62,499 nucleotides of DNA from Pseudomonadales bacterium (GTDB taxonomy: Bacteria; Pseudomonadota; Gammaproteobacteria; Pseudomonadales; Natronospirillaceae): NCBI GenBank assembly GCA_022968985.1, contig JALJPK010000011.1, forward strand, positions 1 to 62,499, in the 5' to 3' direction. The translations under genes and the position numbers were made by a program. Shown piece by piece: positions 47,001 through 55,535 of the stretch. Each line of letters opens with the position of its first letter. The stretch's first letter is position 1. Below the pieces are notes generated by a model. It did no database searches, had not been told where the DNA came from, and saw only the letters and a program-made list of their open reading frames with translations.

Positions 47001-49200
47001 CTAACTTTAACTCACCTTTGTCTATAATCGGTGAATAAGACAATATTAATGCTGTATTGCCTTTTGATTTACCTGCACTATTTATAGCTAATTGATAATC
47101 ACCTGATAACAAATAAGATTGAATATAAAAATTACGCCCTGATCCATTTTGTTTGTTGTCTTTATATTGTTGATTTAACTTATTACGAATAACACCCACA
47201 GTAGATAATAAACCGGTTGATTCAACGGCATACAAACCAGATTGTTTCACTTTCATTGAAAACGTTTTAACACCATCTAATTTAAAATACGGCTGATTAT
47301 TCACATTTAGTTCGTCATAGTCAGGAACTTTATTCAGTGTTTTTTGCGTAAAGGTTTTAGTCTTATTTTGTGCAGCTGTTTTAATGGCAACAAATTTAAC
47401 CACAAAATTTATAGTGTTTTTTGATGTGTTTTTAAAGGTAGTGGGTTGAATTTTAAAGTTTGCTTTTATTTTATTGCCAAGTTTATGTTTAGAGTTATTA
47501 ATTGAAACTGTTATTTTATTGTTCACATTTCGATCAAACTCAAGTTTTCCGTCTTTTACATATAATGTTTCTAATGTAATTGATTGACTGGGTAATAAAT
47601 ACAAAGACATCGATTTACTTAAATTAACTTTGGTTTTTCTTATATCAAAACCAAGTATATTTTCATTATTTAACATCACTAATGTCGATTTAGAATTTAA
47701 GCGTTTATGATTTAATATTGCCTGATGCGGTGCATTATTAAAAACACTATTAAACTGAGTTCGTAAAATATTGATTGATTTATGTTTGATAGTTAAATCT
47801 AACAGCCCTTTATTGTCAGGTTTAATACTTAATAGGTACAAACCTTTATTTAAATACCATTTAAAGTTACTACTTCTGTACTTTTGTTCTTTAGAATATT
47901 TCGAACGAAAAATAGGCTCTATTTTCATAAACACTTTTAATTTATTATTAGCAAATAAATTGTATTGCCCTTCATCCTCTATATTCAAAAGTAATGTCAC
48001 TTCACGATTTATATTAAAACGTCTTTGATAATAATATTTTTCACTGACATTAATTGCTTTATAATCCGTAACAAAATAACTCTTTTTGCTTTTATCGTAT
48101 TCTTTGGTATACCAAGTGACATCCGCATAGTCATATGGATCATTCAGACTAAGGGAGGCCACGGTATAGTTTGCATTATCAAATTGGGAATATTCATTGC
48201 TTTTAAGTAAACTGGTCAATAATAGCGACTGATTTTTTTTCCCGGTTAATTTTACTATTTTTCTATAATTTGTATTTAAAGATATTGAAGTAGCAGGACT
48301 GTCCATTTTTTTATTAATAGTTCTATATTTAAAACTTTGCGAAAATATATCAGAATCTTCATAAAACGAACTTAAACCTAAACTGAATTTTGTTTTAATT
48401 GGCAACTGCACATTTAAATAATTATTACCTTTTTGCATATAATAAAAATCTTCACCAAATGGTGAAATAATTAGTTTATGCCTGCTGTCCAGATCTAATG
48501 TTTTCAGACCCTGTCGAATATACAATGGATTTGTTGATTCTTCGTTTGCCCATTTTTGCGGTAAACCACCAAACGCACTTAATCGATAAATACCCGGTTG
48601 TAATTTTGTACTTAAACGAATTCTAACCAGCGGTTTCCCTTCAACTGGGTATATTTTTGATTTTCGATTAGTTGTTTCCACTATCCATTGACCATTTTTA
48701 AACAGCTGTAAATCTTCTAAATTACGCCCTGCTGCTTCTATATTAACTATTTGTTCACTTAAAACCTCTAATACAAAATCATAATGTTGTGCATTTTTAA
48801 GTTGTACGGTTTCTATTTTTGCCTTTTTTAAAACAACTACATCACCTTGATTAATCGCCTGTGATCGTTTGATATCAAATGTCACTTGGTTACTGTTTTT
48901 TTCTGAAGTTTGGCTAAAAAGTTGATATTCACCAATATCTAAAAACCCAGAGAAACGCCCATCTAATTTATTCGCTTCCCCTGTCACCTCTCCTTTTCCG
49001 TATTTTTTATCATTTAAGCCAAACGCCACACCTTGATCACTGTGTGCTTGAATAATATAGCGCCCGAAATCATCAATTTTTACGATGGCGGTAGCATTTT
49101 TATCTGCAGGCAACATAACAGGGGTGATTGTGGCAGTTGCTATGGAAAATTGGCTAATAAAAGCAATTAGCACAACATTTAGTAAAAAAGAGAACTTCAT
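44095..49200 (-). CDS. Giant exported protein of unknown function, first gene of the alpha-2-macroglobulin operon
   Basis: Counted from ATG 49200 the protein has 1701 residues; AAAGGA lies upstream at the right spacing and the signal peptide (MKFSFLLNVVLIAFISQFS) then starts at residue 1. Upstream in-frame starts to 49296 lack this. The mature protein is built of repeated beta modules that close with G-x-Y-x-(L/V)-x-x motifs (GEYQLFSQ, GIYRLSAFG, GLYLLSIKP, GDYQLAINS, GEYYITVLP, GRYELQFVA, GEYRLELDT), resembling pre-peptidase C-terminal domains. No enzyme motif, Cys-rich region or C-terminal membrane anchor is seen. I recognise no family. The stop codon lies one base from the alpha-2-macroglobulin start, so the proteins are probably made in concert and may act together in the periplasm. 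Confidence 0.85.
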   Translation of the reverse strand: MKFSFLLNVVLIAFISQFSIATATITPVMLPADKNATAIVKIDDFGRYIIQAHSDQGVAFGLNDKKYGKGEVTGEANKLDGRFSGFLDIGEYQLFSQTSEKNSNQVTFDIKRSQAINQGDVVVLKKAKIETVQLKNAQHYDFVLEVLSEQIVNIEAAGRNLEDLQLFKNGQWIVETTNRKSKIYPVEGKPLVRIRLSTKLQPGIYRLSAFGGLPQKWANEESTNPLYIRQGLKTLDLDSRHKLIISPFGEDFYYMQKGNNYLNVQLPIKTKFSLGLSSFYEDSDIFSQSFKYRTINKKMDSPATSISLNTNYRKIVKLTGKKNQSLLLTSLLKSNEYSQFDNANYTVASLSLNDPYDYADVTWYTKEYDKSKKSYFVTDYKAINVSEKYYYQRRFNINREVTLLLNIEDEGQYNLFANNKLKVFMKIEPIFRSKYSKEQKYRSSNFKWYLNKGLYLLSIKPDNKGLLDLTIKHKSINILRTQFNSVFNNAPHQAILNHKRLNSKSTLVMLNNENILGFDIRKTKVNLSKSMSLYLLPSQSITLETLYVKDGKLEFDRNVNNKITVSINNSKHKLGNKIKANFKIQPTTFKNTSKNTINFVVKFVAIKTAAQNKTKTFTQKTLNKVPDYDELNVNNQPYFKLDGVKTFSMKVKQSGLYAVESTGLLSTVGVIRNKLNQQYKDNKQNGSGRNFYIQSYLLSGDYQLAINSAGKSKGNTALILSYSPIIDKGELKLGAKYFETIKNTEALKYKINIKEAARYNIKALTVDSDLQIRLDDIDGWPVIKPGSNGSRVQYLEKGEYYITVLPKPVSVASSLLVEKVTDKIKYPQNDEVKILNLDAINKNNQVKYTWLERTNKQGDRVKDRWVFELNTDANISIEFSDKMAITLINTQNNKQIGLFDIKETYRNNVWSSMLKKGRYELQFVAKGKNNKLAYTFNVSNTTLLFGQNKPLSLPQNVSFKLATSEQISVTTFGQSDVVAKLYDGDNQLINSFDDNGDNWNLMLNATLAKGEYRLELDTLTNSRSTILSFNKPNWDQYTELLLPVSKQITAENNLIIPLVIESKSTHSDILNLVVSSKQSINVTIEEFKFNAWQEISYQYGENVDILMPMKMDLNPLRVKIFSSLNQPLNVKFSVALQSIVVTNESELLQDGIKAHKVLDQSNWFVSKIDDMQLSKYAFERNVKTSQDISQAINRESNMLFSQKPTVWLASKYSLIKANIEYLNQVNQVALQQNEQAVINNNVTVKYSDEQVVVTRASVMQDHAAIYYQTKKQDKQNTMALDLNYSVTSTLFVALDDQSLIVKNAMQSNNSMLVKLEHTNFELPKIEKWQESFSGILNVGQAFVLKLPDDNRNTQMVIPQKTLVQFVLDEKIQASFYSEQSMQTILFEDQADTVFLFALDKKSQPFTVSKIERFNKSENNSDFEVMDIHKVLVSFKHLNNTQSKRQFIEVNQDSMLLDKNMNVQKGRSFKINNDAKLYISHDGTTTNLWRSDVLVNIETISDQAIDFKNNYELIENVIIDTQDIKQTLLKLSVDQLVNVHLIDRRGRVSHIVIQENDSYSMFVGDNLAFIEIQVVNSKISNIQAQTFKAQQLQEGVGELTIIASASSQLFKFNMQQDAIMGFANRSDSDQLNSTIFDKKGNVIQADNLLMQNLVKDEYWILVENTNIKKATQFQPVLLGTTENNAVDVNTINQYKQKAGWVK

Positions 49201-49307
49201 ATACATTCCTTTGAAATCAATATTCGACGTAATTGATTTCATTATTTTGGGTCGATGAATTGATATGATAGACTGCCAAGCATTAAGTTCCAACAAAGAA
49301 TTTTATA

Positions 49308-49679
49308 ATGATACAGAGTTCAAAAAAATGTTTGGTAGTGGATGACCTGCCTTTCAACACACAAGTTTTAAAAGCGCAGCTTAATCATTTAGGTTATGCA
49401 GTGGATTGCTGTTTTAGCGGAAAAAAAGCGATTACACAAGCCTTTGAGCACGATTATGATTTTATATTCATGGACATCAGTATGCCTGATATGTCAGGCG
49501 ATGAAGCTGCGACATCCATATTAAAATATTCTTCAAAAGAACCCGCGCCTATCATATTTGCATTAAGTGGCCACGATGAACCGCAAGTACTACCACAATG
49601 TTTTAATCTTTGGTTAACCAAACCGGTAAACAAACAACAGCTGAGTGAAATAATGCACAATTCAATCATTAAGTCTTAA
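49308..49679 (+). CDS. Single-domain response regulator (receiver only)
   Basis: A 123-residue CheY-like receiver domain with no output domain. The acidic pocket (VVDD near residue 11), the phospho-acceptor in FMDISMPDMSG (Asp at about 54), Ser in FALSGHDEP and Lys in LTKPV (about 104) are all present, so it should be phosphorylatable. The sequence most resembles the receiver domains of hybrid histidine kinases, suggesting a phosphorelay partner elsewhere. It is divergent from the giant-protein operon, from which it is separated by only about 107 bases, and upstream of glpX, which has its own leader. Confidence 0.9.
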   Translation: MIQSSKKCLVVDDLPFNTQVLKAQLNHLGYAVDCCFSGKKAITQAFEHDYDFIFMDISMPDMSGDEAATSILKYSSKEPAPIIFALSGHDEPQVLPQCFNLWLTKPVNKQQLSEIMHNSIIKS

Positions 49680-49846
49680 ATAGAATAATAAACATCGAAT
49701 TAACAAAAATGATTTCACTGAATATTGTGAAGCCACTTAATCAGCGACTCAATCATTAAGTTTTAACTGAATATTGTTGAGCTTTGCATTTATAAATAGA
49801 GCTGATTGTTTTACAATCTGCGCTTTAAAATTAATAGAGATCGCTC

Positions 49847-50860
49847 ATGCGTCGTGAATTAGCCTTTGAATTTTCAAGAGTAACGGAAGCCGCTGCCTTA
49901 GCCGGTTATAAATGGTTAGGTCGTGGAGACAAAAACATAGCCGATGGCGCTGCCGTTGAAGCGATGCGTGCCATGTTAAACAAAATGAATATTCAAGGTG
50001 AAATCGTTATTGGTGAAGGTGAAATCGACGATGCCCCTATGTTATACATTGGTGAAATATTAGGTTTAAGCGCCGATGGCGAGCCAGTTGATATTGCAGT
50101 GGATCCAATTGAAGGCACAAGAATGACAGCTATGGGCCAACCCAACGCCGTAGCCGTATTAGCTGCTGGTGAAAAAGGCTCATTCCTAAAAGCACCCGAT
50201 ATGTACATGGAAAAAATAGTAGTCGGCCCTGGTTGTAAAGGTGCACTGAATTTAGACGTGCCGATTGCTGACAACATTCGTTTAGTGGCAGCACGTTTAA
50301 ACAAAAAATTAAAAGACATGACAATCATTACATTGGCAAAACCCCGCCACGATGCTGTGATCAAAGAAATTCATGCATTAGGTTGTAAAGTATTCGCAAT
50401 TCCTGATGGTGATGTTGCCGCTTCAATTATGGCGTGTATTCCAACTAGTGAAGTCGACATGATGTATTGTATTGGCGGCGCCCCTGAAGGTGTTATTTCT
50501 GCAGCAGTTGTACGCGCACTAGGTGGTGACATGCAGGGTCGTTTGATTTTACGTAACGACGCAAAAGGCCGTAGTGTTGAGAATGATAAAATGGCAGCGG
50601 ATGAATTAATCCGTTGTAAAGAGATGGGTTGTACTCCGGGTGTATTATTAAAACTTGAAGACATGGTCAGATCTGACAATATCGTATTTTCAGCAACCGG
50701 TGTAACTAAAGGCGATTTATTAGAGGGTGTGACACGACACGGAGATATAGCAACCACTGAAACTTTGTTGATTCGTGGTAAATCTCGAACCATTCGTACT
50801 ATTAAGTCGACGCATTTTTTAAGCCGTAAAGATGACGAGATTCTAAAAGTGGTACTGTAG
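49847..50860 (+). CDS. glpX: Fructose-1,6-bisphosphatase class II
   Basis: GlpX hydrolyses fructose-1,6-bisphosphate to fructose-6-phosphate in gluconeogenesis. The 337-residue protein is collinear with E. coli GlpX: MRRELAFEFSRVTEAAALAG, WLGRGDKNIADGAAVEAMR, IVIGEGEIDDAPMLYIGE, the metal-binding VDPIEGTRMTAMGQ, PDMYMEKIVVGPG, AIPDGDVAASI, GGAPEGVISAA and ATGVTKGDLLEGV. All motifs are intact. It stands alone, followed by a terminator, without glpF or glpK. Confidence 0.97.
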   Translation: MRRELAFEFSRVTEAAALAGYKWLGRGDKNIADGAAVEAMRAMLNKMNIQGEIVIGEGEIDDAPMLYIGEILGLSADGEPVDIAVDPIEGTRMTAMGQPNAVAVLAAGEKGSFLKAPDMYMEKIVVGPGCKGALNLDVPIADNIRLVAARLNKKLKDMTIITLAKPRHDAVIKEIHALGCKVFAIPDGDVAASIMACIPTSEVDMMYCIGGAPEGVISAAVVRALGGDMQGRLILRNDAKGRSVENDKMAADELIRCKEMGCTPGVLLKLEDMVRSDNIVFSATGVTKGDLLEGVTRHGDIATTETLLIRGKSRTIRTIKSTHFLSRKDDEILKVVL

Positions 50861-50880
50861 CTTAACTTTTTGACTTGCAT

Positions 50881-50908
50881 AAAAAAGCCACTTAATTGTG
50901 GTTTTTTT
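50881..50908. terminator. Bidirectional terminator after glpX
   Basis: AAAAAAGCCAC and GTGGTTTTTTT form a hairpin around TTAATT. The A- and T-runs on both sides allow termination of glpX and of the convergent gene at 50953-51762. Confidence 0.85.
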
Positions 50909-50952
50909 AATTTTAATAATACTATCTTCTATGTAACATTATAAATAACAAT

Positions 50953-51762
50953 CTATAAAGACTTATACCTATCAATTAGAACAGCCAATTTATTTTTATG
51001 CTCTTGTTCATTTAATTTTGAGTTAAACTTTTTAATCAAATCTTTATACGTTCCTTTACGTACTGCAATACGGATATTTACTAGATCCAATGGGATTGAC
51101 CCAATAAACACATTAGATTCAAGACCCAGCTTATTAATAATGTAAAACGAGGACAGATTAGTGTGAATCACTGCATCAAGTCTATCTTTAAACACCAACT
51201 TAAAGTTTTTTTCAAGTTCATCATTTCTTGTTACAAAGCGATTGTTAAGTTTGGCATAATCAAATTTCCCACCATAACTCCAACCTAATAAAGTACCTAT
51301 CAATAATCCGTCTAATTCACTAATATCTTGAATTAATGGTGTTTTTTTATAATTAAAAAAAACCGATATTTTCTCTTGATAAATTGGATCAGAGAAATCC
51401 AATGTTTGTTTGCGTTCGTCGTTTTGTAAGACTCCAATCATAATACCATCACCTGACTCAGCCTGACTCAGCCCTCTTTTAAATGGTAAAGTAGTGACAA
51501 CATAAGGCTGGTTTATCGCTTTAAGCGTTAACTCAACTATTTTTAAATACAAACCAGATGGTTGATTGTTTTCATAAAAAAGGTACGGAGGGTAATCCGT
51601 GTATGCAATGATATTAATTGGAGCAGCAGCATAAAGGTTAAAAGGCATAACTAACACTGTTAACCCAATAAACACATTTACAATAATCAGCTGCAATTGA
51701 ATGCGCATTTTGGTAGTCGCATATTTAATTGATTTTTGTTGAGTTACGTTAATAAAGGACAT
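50953..51762 (-). CDS. Periplasmic solute-binding protein-like (SBP_bac_3)
   Basis: A 269-residue protein of the amino-acid-type solute-binding family 3. The mature part begins INIIAYTDYPPYLFYENNQ and continues with SGLYLKIVELTLK, GDGIMIGVLQNDERKQTLDFSDP and a hinge near LIGTLLGWSYGGKF. A signal peptide starts at the internal Met encoded at 51708 (MRIQLQLIIVNVFIGLTVLV); the upstream ATG at 51762 adds 18 residues, and neither start has a strong ribosome binding site. No permease or ATPase is adjacent. Many such lone proteins in marine gammaproteobacteria are not transport components, so a sensory role is possible. Confidence 0.85.
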   Translation of the reverse strand: MSFINVTQQKSIKYATTKMRIQLQLIIVNVFIGLTVLVMPFNLYAAAPINIIAYTDYPPYLFYENNQPSGLYLKIVELTLKAINQPYVVTTLPFKRGLSQAESGDGIMIGVLQNDERKQTLDFSDPIYQEKISVFFNYKKTPLIQDISELDGLLIGTLLGWSYGGKFDYAKLNNRFVTRNDELEKNFKLVFKDRLDAVIHTNLSSFYIINKLGLESNVFIGSIPLDLVNIRIAVRKGTYKDLIKKFNSKLNEQEHKNKLAVLIDRYKSL

Positions 51763-51942
51763 TTTAATGATCAGCCATTAAATAAATGCAGTAATTATAG
51801 TAGAAAAATGAATATATGATGTATTCTTCAACCCTATAAATCACAGTAATTACACGGTTTAATGTAATACTGAATAAGCATTAACACGAATTTTTAGAGA
51901 TAAACCAACAGATTTGAAATTGTTATTGATATCCATTGTTGT

Positions 51943-52632
51943 CTAATCTTTTTCCTCCAAAAATTTATATCCCTTTCCATAAGCCGATTGAATAAACTCA
52001 AATTTGTCGACCAGAGCTATTTTTTTACGCAACGATTTAACATGAGTATCGATGGTTCGATCAGACACAACTCGGTGGTCATCATAAATGACATCAATTA
52101 ATTCTTGCCTGCTATATACTTTACCTTGATTTTTATGCAGCGCATTAAGGATTCTAAATTCTGAATGGGTTAATTCAAGAGGCTGTTTATGTAATGTAGC
52201 GCAAAGTCCATTGAGGTCTATAAAAAATACACCCTTTGATTTAGGGGTTTGTTGTGCAAGTTGTTGACTGAAACGTAAATTGGTTTTTACTCGAGCCATC
52301 ACATTATTAATGCTAAAAGGTTTGGTAATGTAGTCATTAGCACCATGCTCTAAACCATTAATTTGATCGATTTCTTCTTTCATCGCGGTGAGCATGATAA
52401 TCGGTACTAAATTATTTTTGCGAATAAGGCTGCATAACTCGATGCCAGTTTTTCCAGGTAACATGACATCTAATAAAATTAATTGGGTCTCGTTTACATT
52501 TAGCCAAGGTAATACCTTATCACCATGGTCAATATGAAAAGTTTGGTAACCATTGGCTTGTAATAAACGAGTTAATACATGAGCCACTTTTACGTCATCT
52601 TCCACAATTAAAATATGTTCACTTAAACTCAT
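51943..52632 (-). CDS. OmpR/PhoB-family response regulator (BaeR-like)
   Basis: The 229-residue protein has a receiver domain (VEDD near residue 11, phospho-acceptor Asp in ILLDVMLPGKTG at about 52, Lys in TKPFSINN) and a C-terminal winged-helix domain (LTHSEFRILNALHKNQGKVY, DDHRVVSDRTIDTHVKSLRKK, YGKGYKFLE). It is encoded directly before and overlapping the end of the sensor kinase order: its start overlaps the kinase stop by four bases only if read on the minus strand, where the kinase comes first. The pair thus forms one operon, kinase then regulator. The target genes are unknown. Confidence 0.93.
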   Translation of the reverse strand: MSLSEHILIVEDDVKVAHVLTRLLQANGYQTFHIDHGDKVLPWLNVNETQLILLDVMLPGKTGIELCSLIRKNNLVPIIMLTAMKEEIDQINGLEHGANDYITKPFSINNVMARVKTNLRFSQQLAQQTPKSKGVFFIDLNGLCATLHKQPLELTHSEFRILNALHKNQGKVYSRQELIDVIYDDHRVVSDRTIDTHVKSLRKKIALVDKFEFIQSAYGKGYKFLEEKD

Positions 52633-54113
52633 GAGATTACTACCGTTTTATTTAATGGCAATTCAATTTCAATACTGACACCGCCAATGTTAGATTGCTC
52701 TGCCCAAATTAATCCTTGATGTGAAGTAACAATAGCTTTGCAAATAGACAATCCTAAACCTGATCCTGCTGTGGCTCGACTACGAGAGCTTTCTACACGA
52801 TATAATCGCTCAAATAATTTGCCTAATTCTTTTATATCAACACTGGGGCTGGAGTCTTTCCACGAAATACGAATTTTATCGCCTTCGGCTCTTAATGCCA
52901 GTTCAACGGTTCCTGGACTATAGGTATAACGAATACTGTTTTGTAACAGATTATCCAGTAATTGGCGTAATCGCTGTGCATCGGCAAATATAGGGATGTG
53001 TTTATCTGAACACTGAAAACTAAAAACCAAGTTTTTTTGTTGTAATTGAGTTTCGGCTTTTATGCTGTATTGCTGTAATAATTCAACCAAATTAAAGTCG
53101 TGTTTCTCGAAACCTAGTGCCCCTAAATCCGATTGCGCTAATATTCTTAAGTCATCAATTAAGTGATTTAGTTGGTTAAACTCTTCAATCAATGAGTTAA
53201 TTGTTTGAGTGTCGGGTTGTTGAATGCCCGCTTGAATTAATTCAAGTTCACCGCCAATTACAGTTAATGGCGTACGCAGCTCGTGGCCAATATCGCGAAT
53301 CCAACGTTCACGAGACTCTTTACTTTGCTCAAGGGCATCCGCTAAAAAATTCACATCTAAAGCAAGACGAGCTATTTCATCTTTGCCTGAATGCTCAATA
53401 CGTTGTGCAAAATCACCAGAGGCTAGTTTGTGTACCGCTTTAGACAGTCGGGTAATAGGTTTAACAAAAAAGGTAGACAGTAATAATGCAAGTAATATCG
53501 AAACAAAAATAGCAATACTTAAACCGATATAAAGTTGATTTTTAGCACCATAAAAAACTTCCTCTTTGGTGGTTTTAATTAGCTCTCTACTCATAGGACG
53601 GCCAAGATAACCAATTATTTTACCTTTTGATTTAATTTCAATAATACGGTAATTATTGTCAGGTTCCGTGACTCCGCGTATTAACTGGTGATCAACATCG
53701 TATATCCAAAGGTGAACAGGTTTTCCATTTGCTAGCTTATGACTTGCAGGAGGTCTTCGATTTTTTAGGGGTGTACCGGCCTTCCCTTTTGGTCGATTAT
53801 TAAAAAATTCAGCCGCTGATTGCCTCGGCGCACCCTCAAAACGCTCTTGCGGTGATTGAGCAGCAGCGCCAGGAAACATAAGCTGAACAATTAACAAATC
53901 ATCCGTGACCACCTTGTCCCACCCACCGTGGTATTCATAATTTAGTGTCAGCATTCGAGCTTGGTCCGTCATTAAGCGTAAATGCATGGTTTGGGCTAAT
54001 CGAAATGCACCATCACGTAATGAAATGGTATGACTATAAAGAATAATGGCCAATAACACCGCGTTTAAAGCTAAAAAAGCTAATATCAGTTTGTTTCGAA
54101 TGTTCAATGTCAT
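52629..54113 (-). CDS. Two-component sensor histidine kinase (BaeS-like)
   Basis: A 494-residue inner-membrane kinase with a transmembrane helix near residues 8-27, a periplasmic sensor segment rich in Pro, Arg and Gly (RFEGAPRQSAAEFFNNRPKG region), a second helix near 190-213, HAMP, HisKA with RWIRDIGHELRTPLTVIGGE (His at about 276) and HATPase with NLLQNSIRYTY and GSGLGLSICKAIV. The HELRTPL context resembles BaeS, an envelope-stress sensor, but identity with BaeS is not established. GTG at 54125 would add four residues; the ATG at 54113 is taken. It is the first gene of the kinase-regulator operon and is divergent from the diguanylate cyclase at 54277. Confidence 0.92.
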   Translation of the reverse strand: MTLNIRNKLILAFLALNAVLLAIILYSHTISLRDGAFRLAQTMHLRLMTDQARMLTLNYEYHGGWDKVVTDDLLIVQLMFPGAAAQSPQERFEGAPRQSAAEFFNNRPKGKAGTPLKNRRPPASHKLANGKPVHLWIYDVDHQLIRGVTEPDNNYRIIEIKSKGKIIGYLGRPMSRELIKTTKEEVFYGAKNQLYIGLSIAIFVSILLALLLSTFFVKPITRLSKAVHKLASGDFAQRIEHSGKDEIARLALDVNFLADALEQSKESRERWIRDIGHELRTPLTVIGGELELIQAGIQQPDTQTINSLIEEFNQLNHLIDDLRILAQSDLGALGFEKHDFNLVELLQQYSIKAETQLQQKNLVFSFQCSDKHIPIFADAQRLRQLLDNLLQNSIRYTYSPGTVELALRAEGDKIRISWKDSSPSVDIKELGKLFERLYRVESSRSRATAGSGLGLSICKAIVTSHQGLIWAEQSNIGGVSIEIELPLNKTVVIS

Positions 54114-54276
54114 TATATAAAACACATCAAGATTATAAAAAAATTATTATAGTATTTTTTAGGCCCATTTAGAAATAATGTCGTTTATCTTCACAGTTTC
54201 CTCACATTCCCCTCACATTTTTGGTAAGTAAATTTGTTAAACTGTGCCATATATAGATTTAGATAAAGGAAAGTTC

Positions 54277-55251
54277 ATGCGTCAGAACAGCCAAGATGTA
54301 ATACATCAAAATGCATTAAAAATCGCACTGGTAACCATTGTATTTGTGGTTCCGTTTGTGATTAATTTTGCTTTAAGCAAGCAATGGTTTTTGAGTGGTT
54401 GTTTATTATTAATTGTGATGATGTTTTGTTTTCATGCTTGGAGCATTATAGTAAAACGACGTTATTATTTTTTAGTGACCTTGCTTGGTTTAACACCAGG
54501 AGTGATTATTTATTTAAGTTATGCACTGCAATATCAAGGGTTTTCATGTGTATTGTGGTTTTACCCTGTTATTTTTCTATTCTATTATATTTTACCAGAA
54601 CGTTTTGCGTGGCTTGCAAATATGTTGTTGTTAATTGTGTTATTACCTCAGGCATATTATCTAATTGAAGCCGATATTTTTTTAAGGGTGTTTTGCACTT
54701 TACTTTTATTTAGTGGGACTATTATTATTTTTGTAAGAATCGTCAAAAAACAACAAAATGAGTTATACCGTTTATCGGTACTCGACCCATTAACGGGTTT
54801 ATATAATAGAGTGTTATTAAATCAACGATTAGAAAGCAGTATTACACACAGCAGGACTCACAATAATGACTTGATATTATTAAGCATTGATATCGACCAT
54901 TTTAAACGTTTAAATTCAACATTTGGCCATTTAAGAGGTGATGCTATATTAAGAGACATGGGGGTTATGCTCAAAAAAAACATAACAATAGAAGGACAGG
55001 CTTTTAGAATAGGTGGCGATGAATTTCTGATTTTATTGGAGCGCCATAACAAACAGGAAGCCAATGATTTAGCCGAATTAATACGTTGTGCTTTTATTAA
55101 ACAAGCCAGCAGTTATGAGTATCAAGTAACCATTAGTATTGGGATTGCCTGCTTAGAAGAAAATGAAAATGCTAAAATCTTAATGCACCGAAGTGATAAA
55201 AACCTATATAAAGCCAAACATTCTGGGCGTAATCAAGTTGTGACTTTTTAA
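54277..55251 (+). CDS. Membrane GGDEF diguanylate cyclase, without I-site
   Basis: The 324-residue protein has about six transmembrane segments in the first 165 residues and a C-terminal GGDEF domain (DPLTGLYNR, IDIDHFKRLNSTFGHLRGD, RIGGDEFLILLE at about 244-255, ISIGIAC). The active-site residues for c-di-GMP synthesis are present. The inhibitory RxxD site upstream of GGDEF is missing (TIEG at that place). A GTG-led extension to 54244 exists, but AAAGGAAA before ATG 54277 decides the start. It is a paralog of the protein encoded at 56651-57694, with similarity through the membrane region (FLVTLLGL, LPERFAWLAN), and the IS1595-type element lies between the two. Confidence 0.92.
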   Translation: MRQNSQDVIHQNALKIALVTIVFVVPFVINFALSKQWFLSGCLLLIVMMFCFHAWSIIVKRRYYFLVTLLGLTPGVIIYLSYALQYQGFSCVLWFYPVIFLFYYILPERFAWLANMLLLIVLLPQAYYLIEADIFLRVFCTLLLFSGTIIIFVRIVKKQQNELYRLSVLDPLTGLYNRVLLNQRLESSITHSRTHNNDLILLSIDIDHFKRLNSTFGHLRGDAILRDMGVMLKKNITIEGQAFRIGGDEFLILLERHNKQEANDLAELIRCAFIKQASSYEYQVTISIGIACLEENENAKILMHRSDKNLYKAKHSGRNQVVTF

Positions 55252-55298
55252 GTACACTTTCAGTTTAATAACCATATCCGTATAAAAAATTAAAGCCG

Positions 55299-55321
55299 AT
55301 ATCGTGCAAAAAACACGATAT
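55299..55321. other. Hairpin after the first diguanylate cyclase gene
   Basis: ATATCGTG and CACGATAT pair perfectly around a CAAAAAA loop, about 48 bases after the stop at 55251. There is no T-run. A (TG)n run follows near 55373-55388. The rest of the gap up to the IS at 55536 shows no gene. Confidence 0.45.
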
Positions 55322-55535
55322 GAATATCAAACGAAGGTTTGCACATTTCTGAGTGCATTACATTCTGTTCTGCTGTGTGTGTGTGTGTAATGAAGGGCGA
55401 GGTTTAATTCGACAGAGCGTTAATTTATGAGGGGATTAACAACTAAATGCTGATATTATTGAAGTTGTATTCTTGAGCAGTGTTGGTTAGTTGATTGATT
55501 GATCGTTTCATTCAAACATAACAACTATTACAAAT

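Noticed and set aside
50953-51762. Amino acid ABC transporter locus
   Set aside because: Only the solute-binding-like gene is present; no permease or ATPase flanks it.
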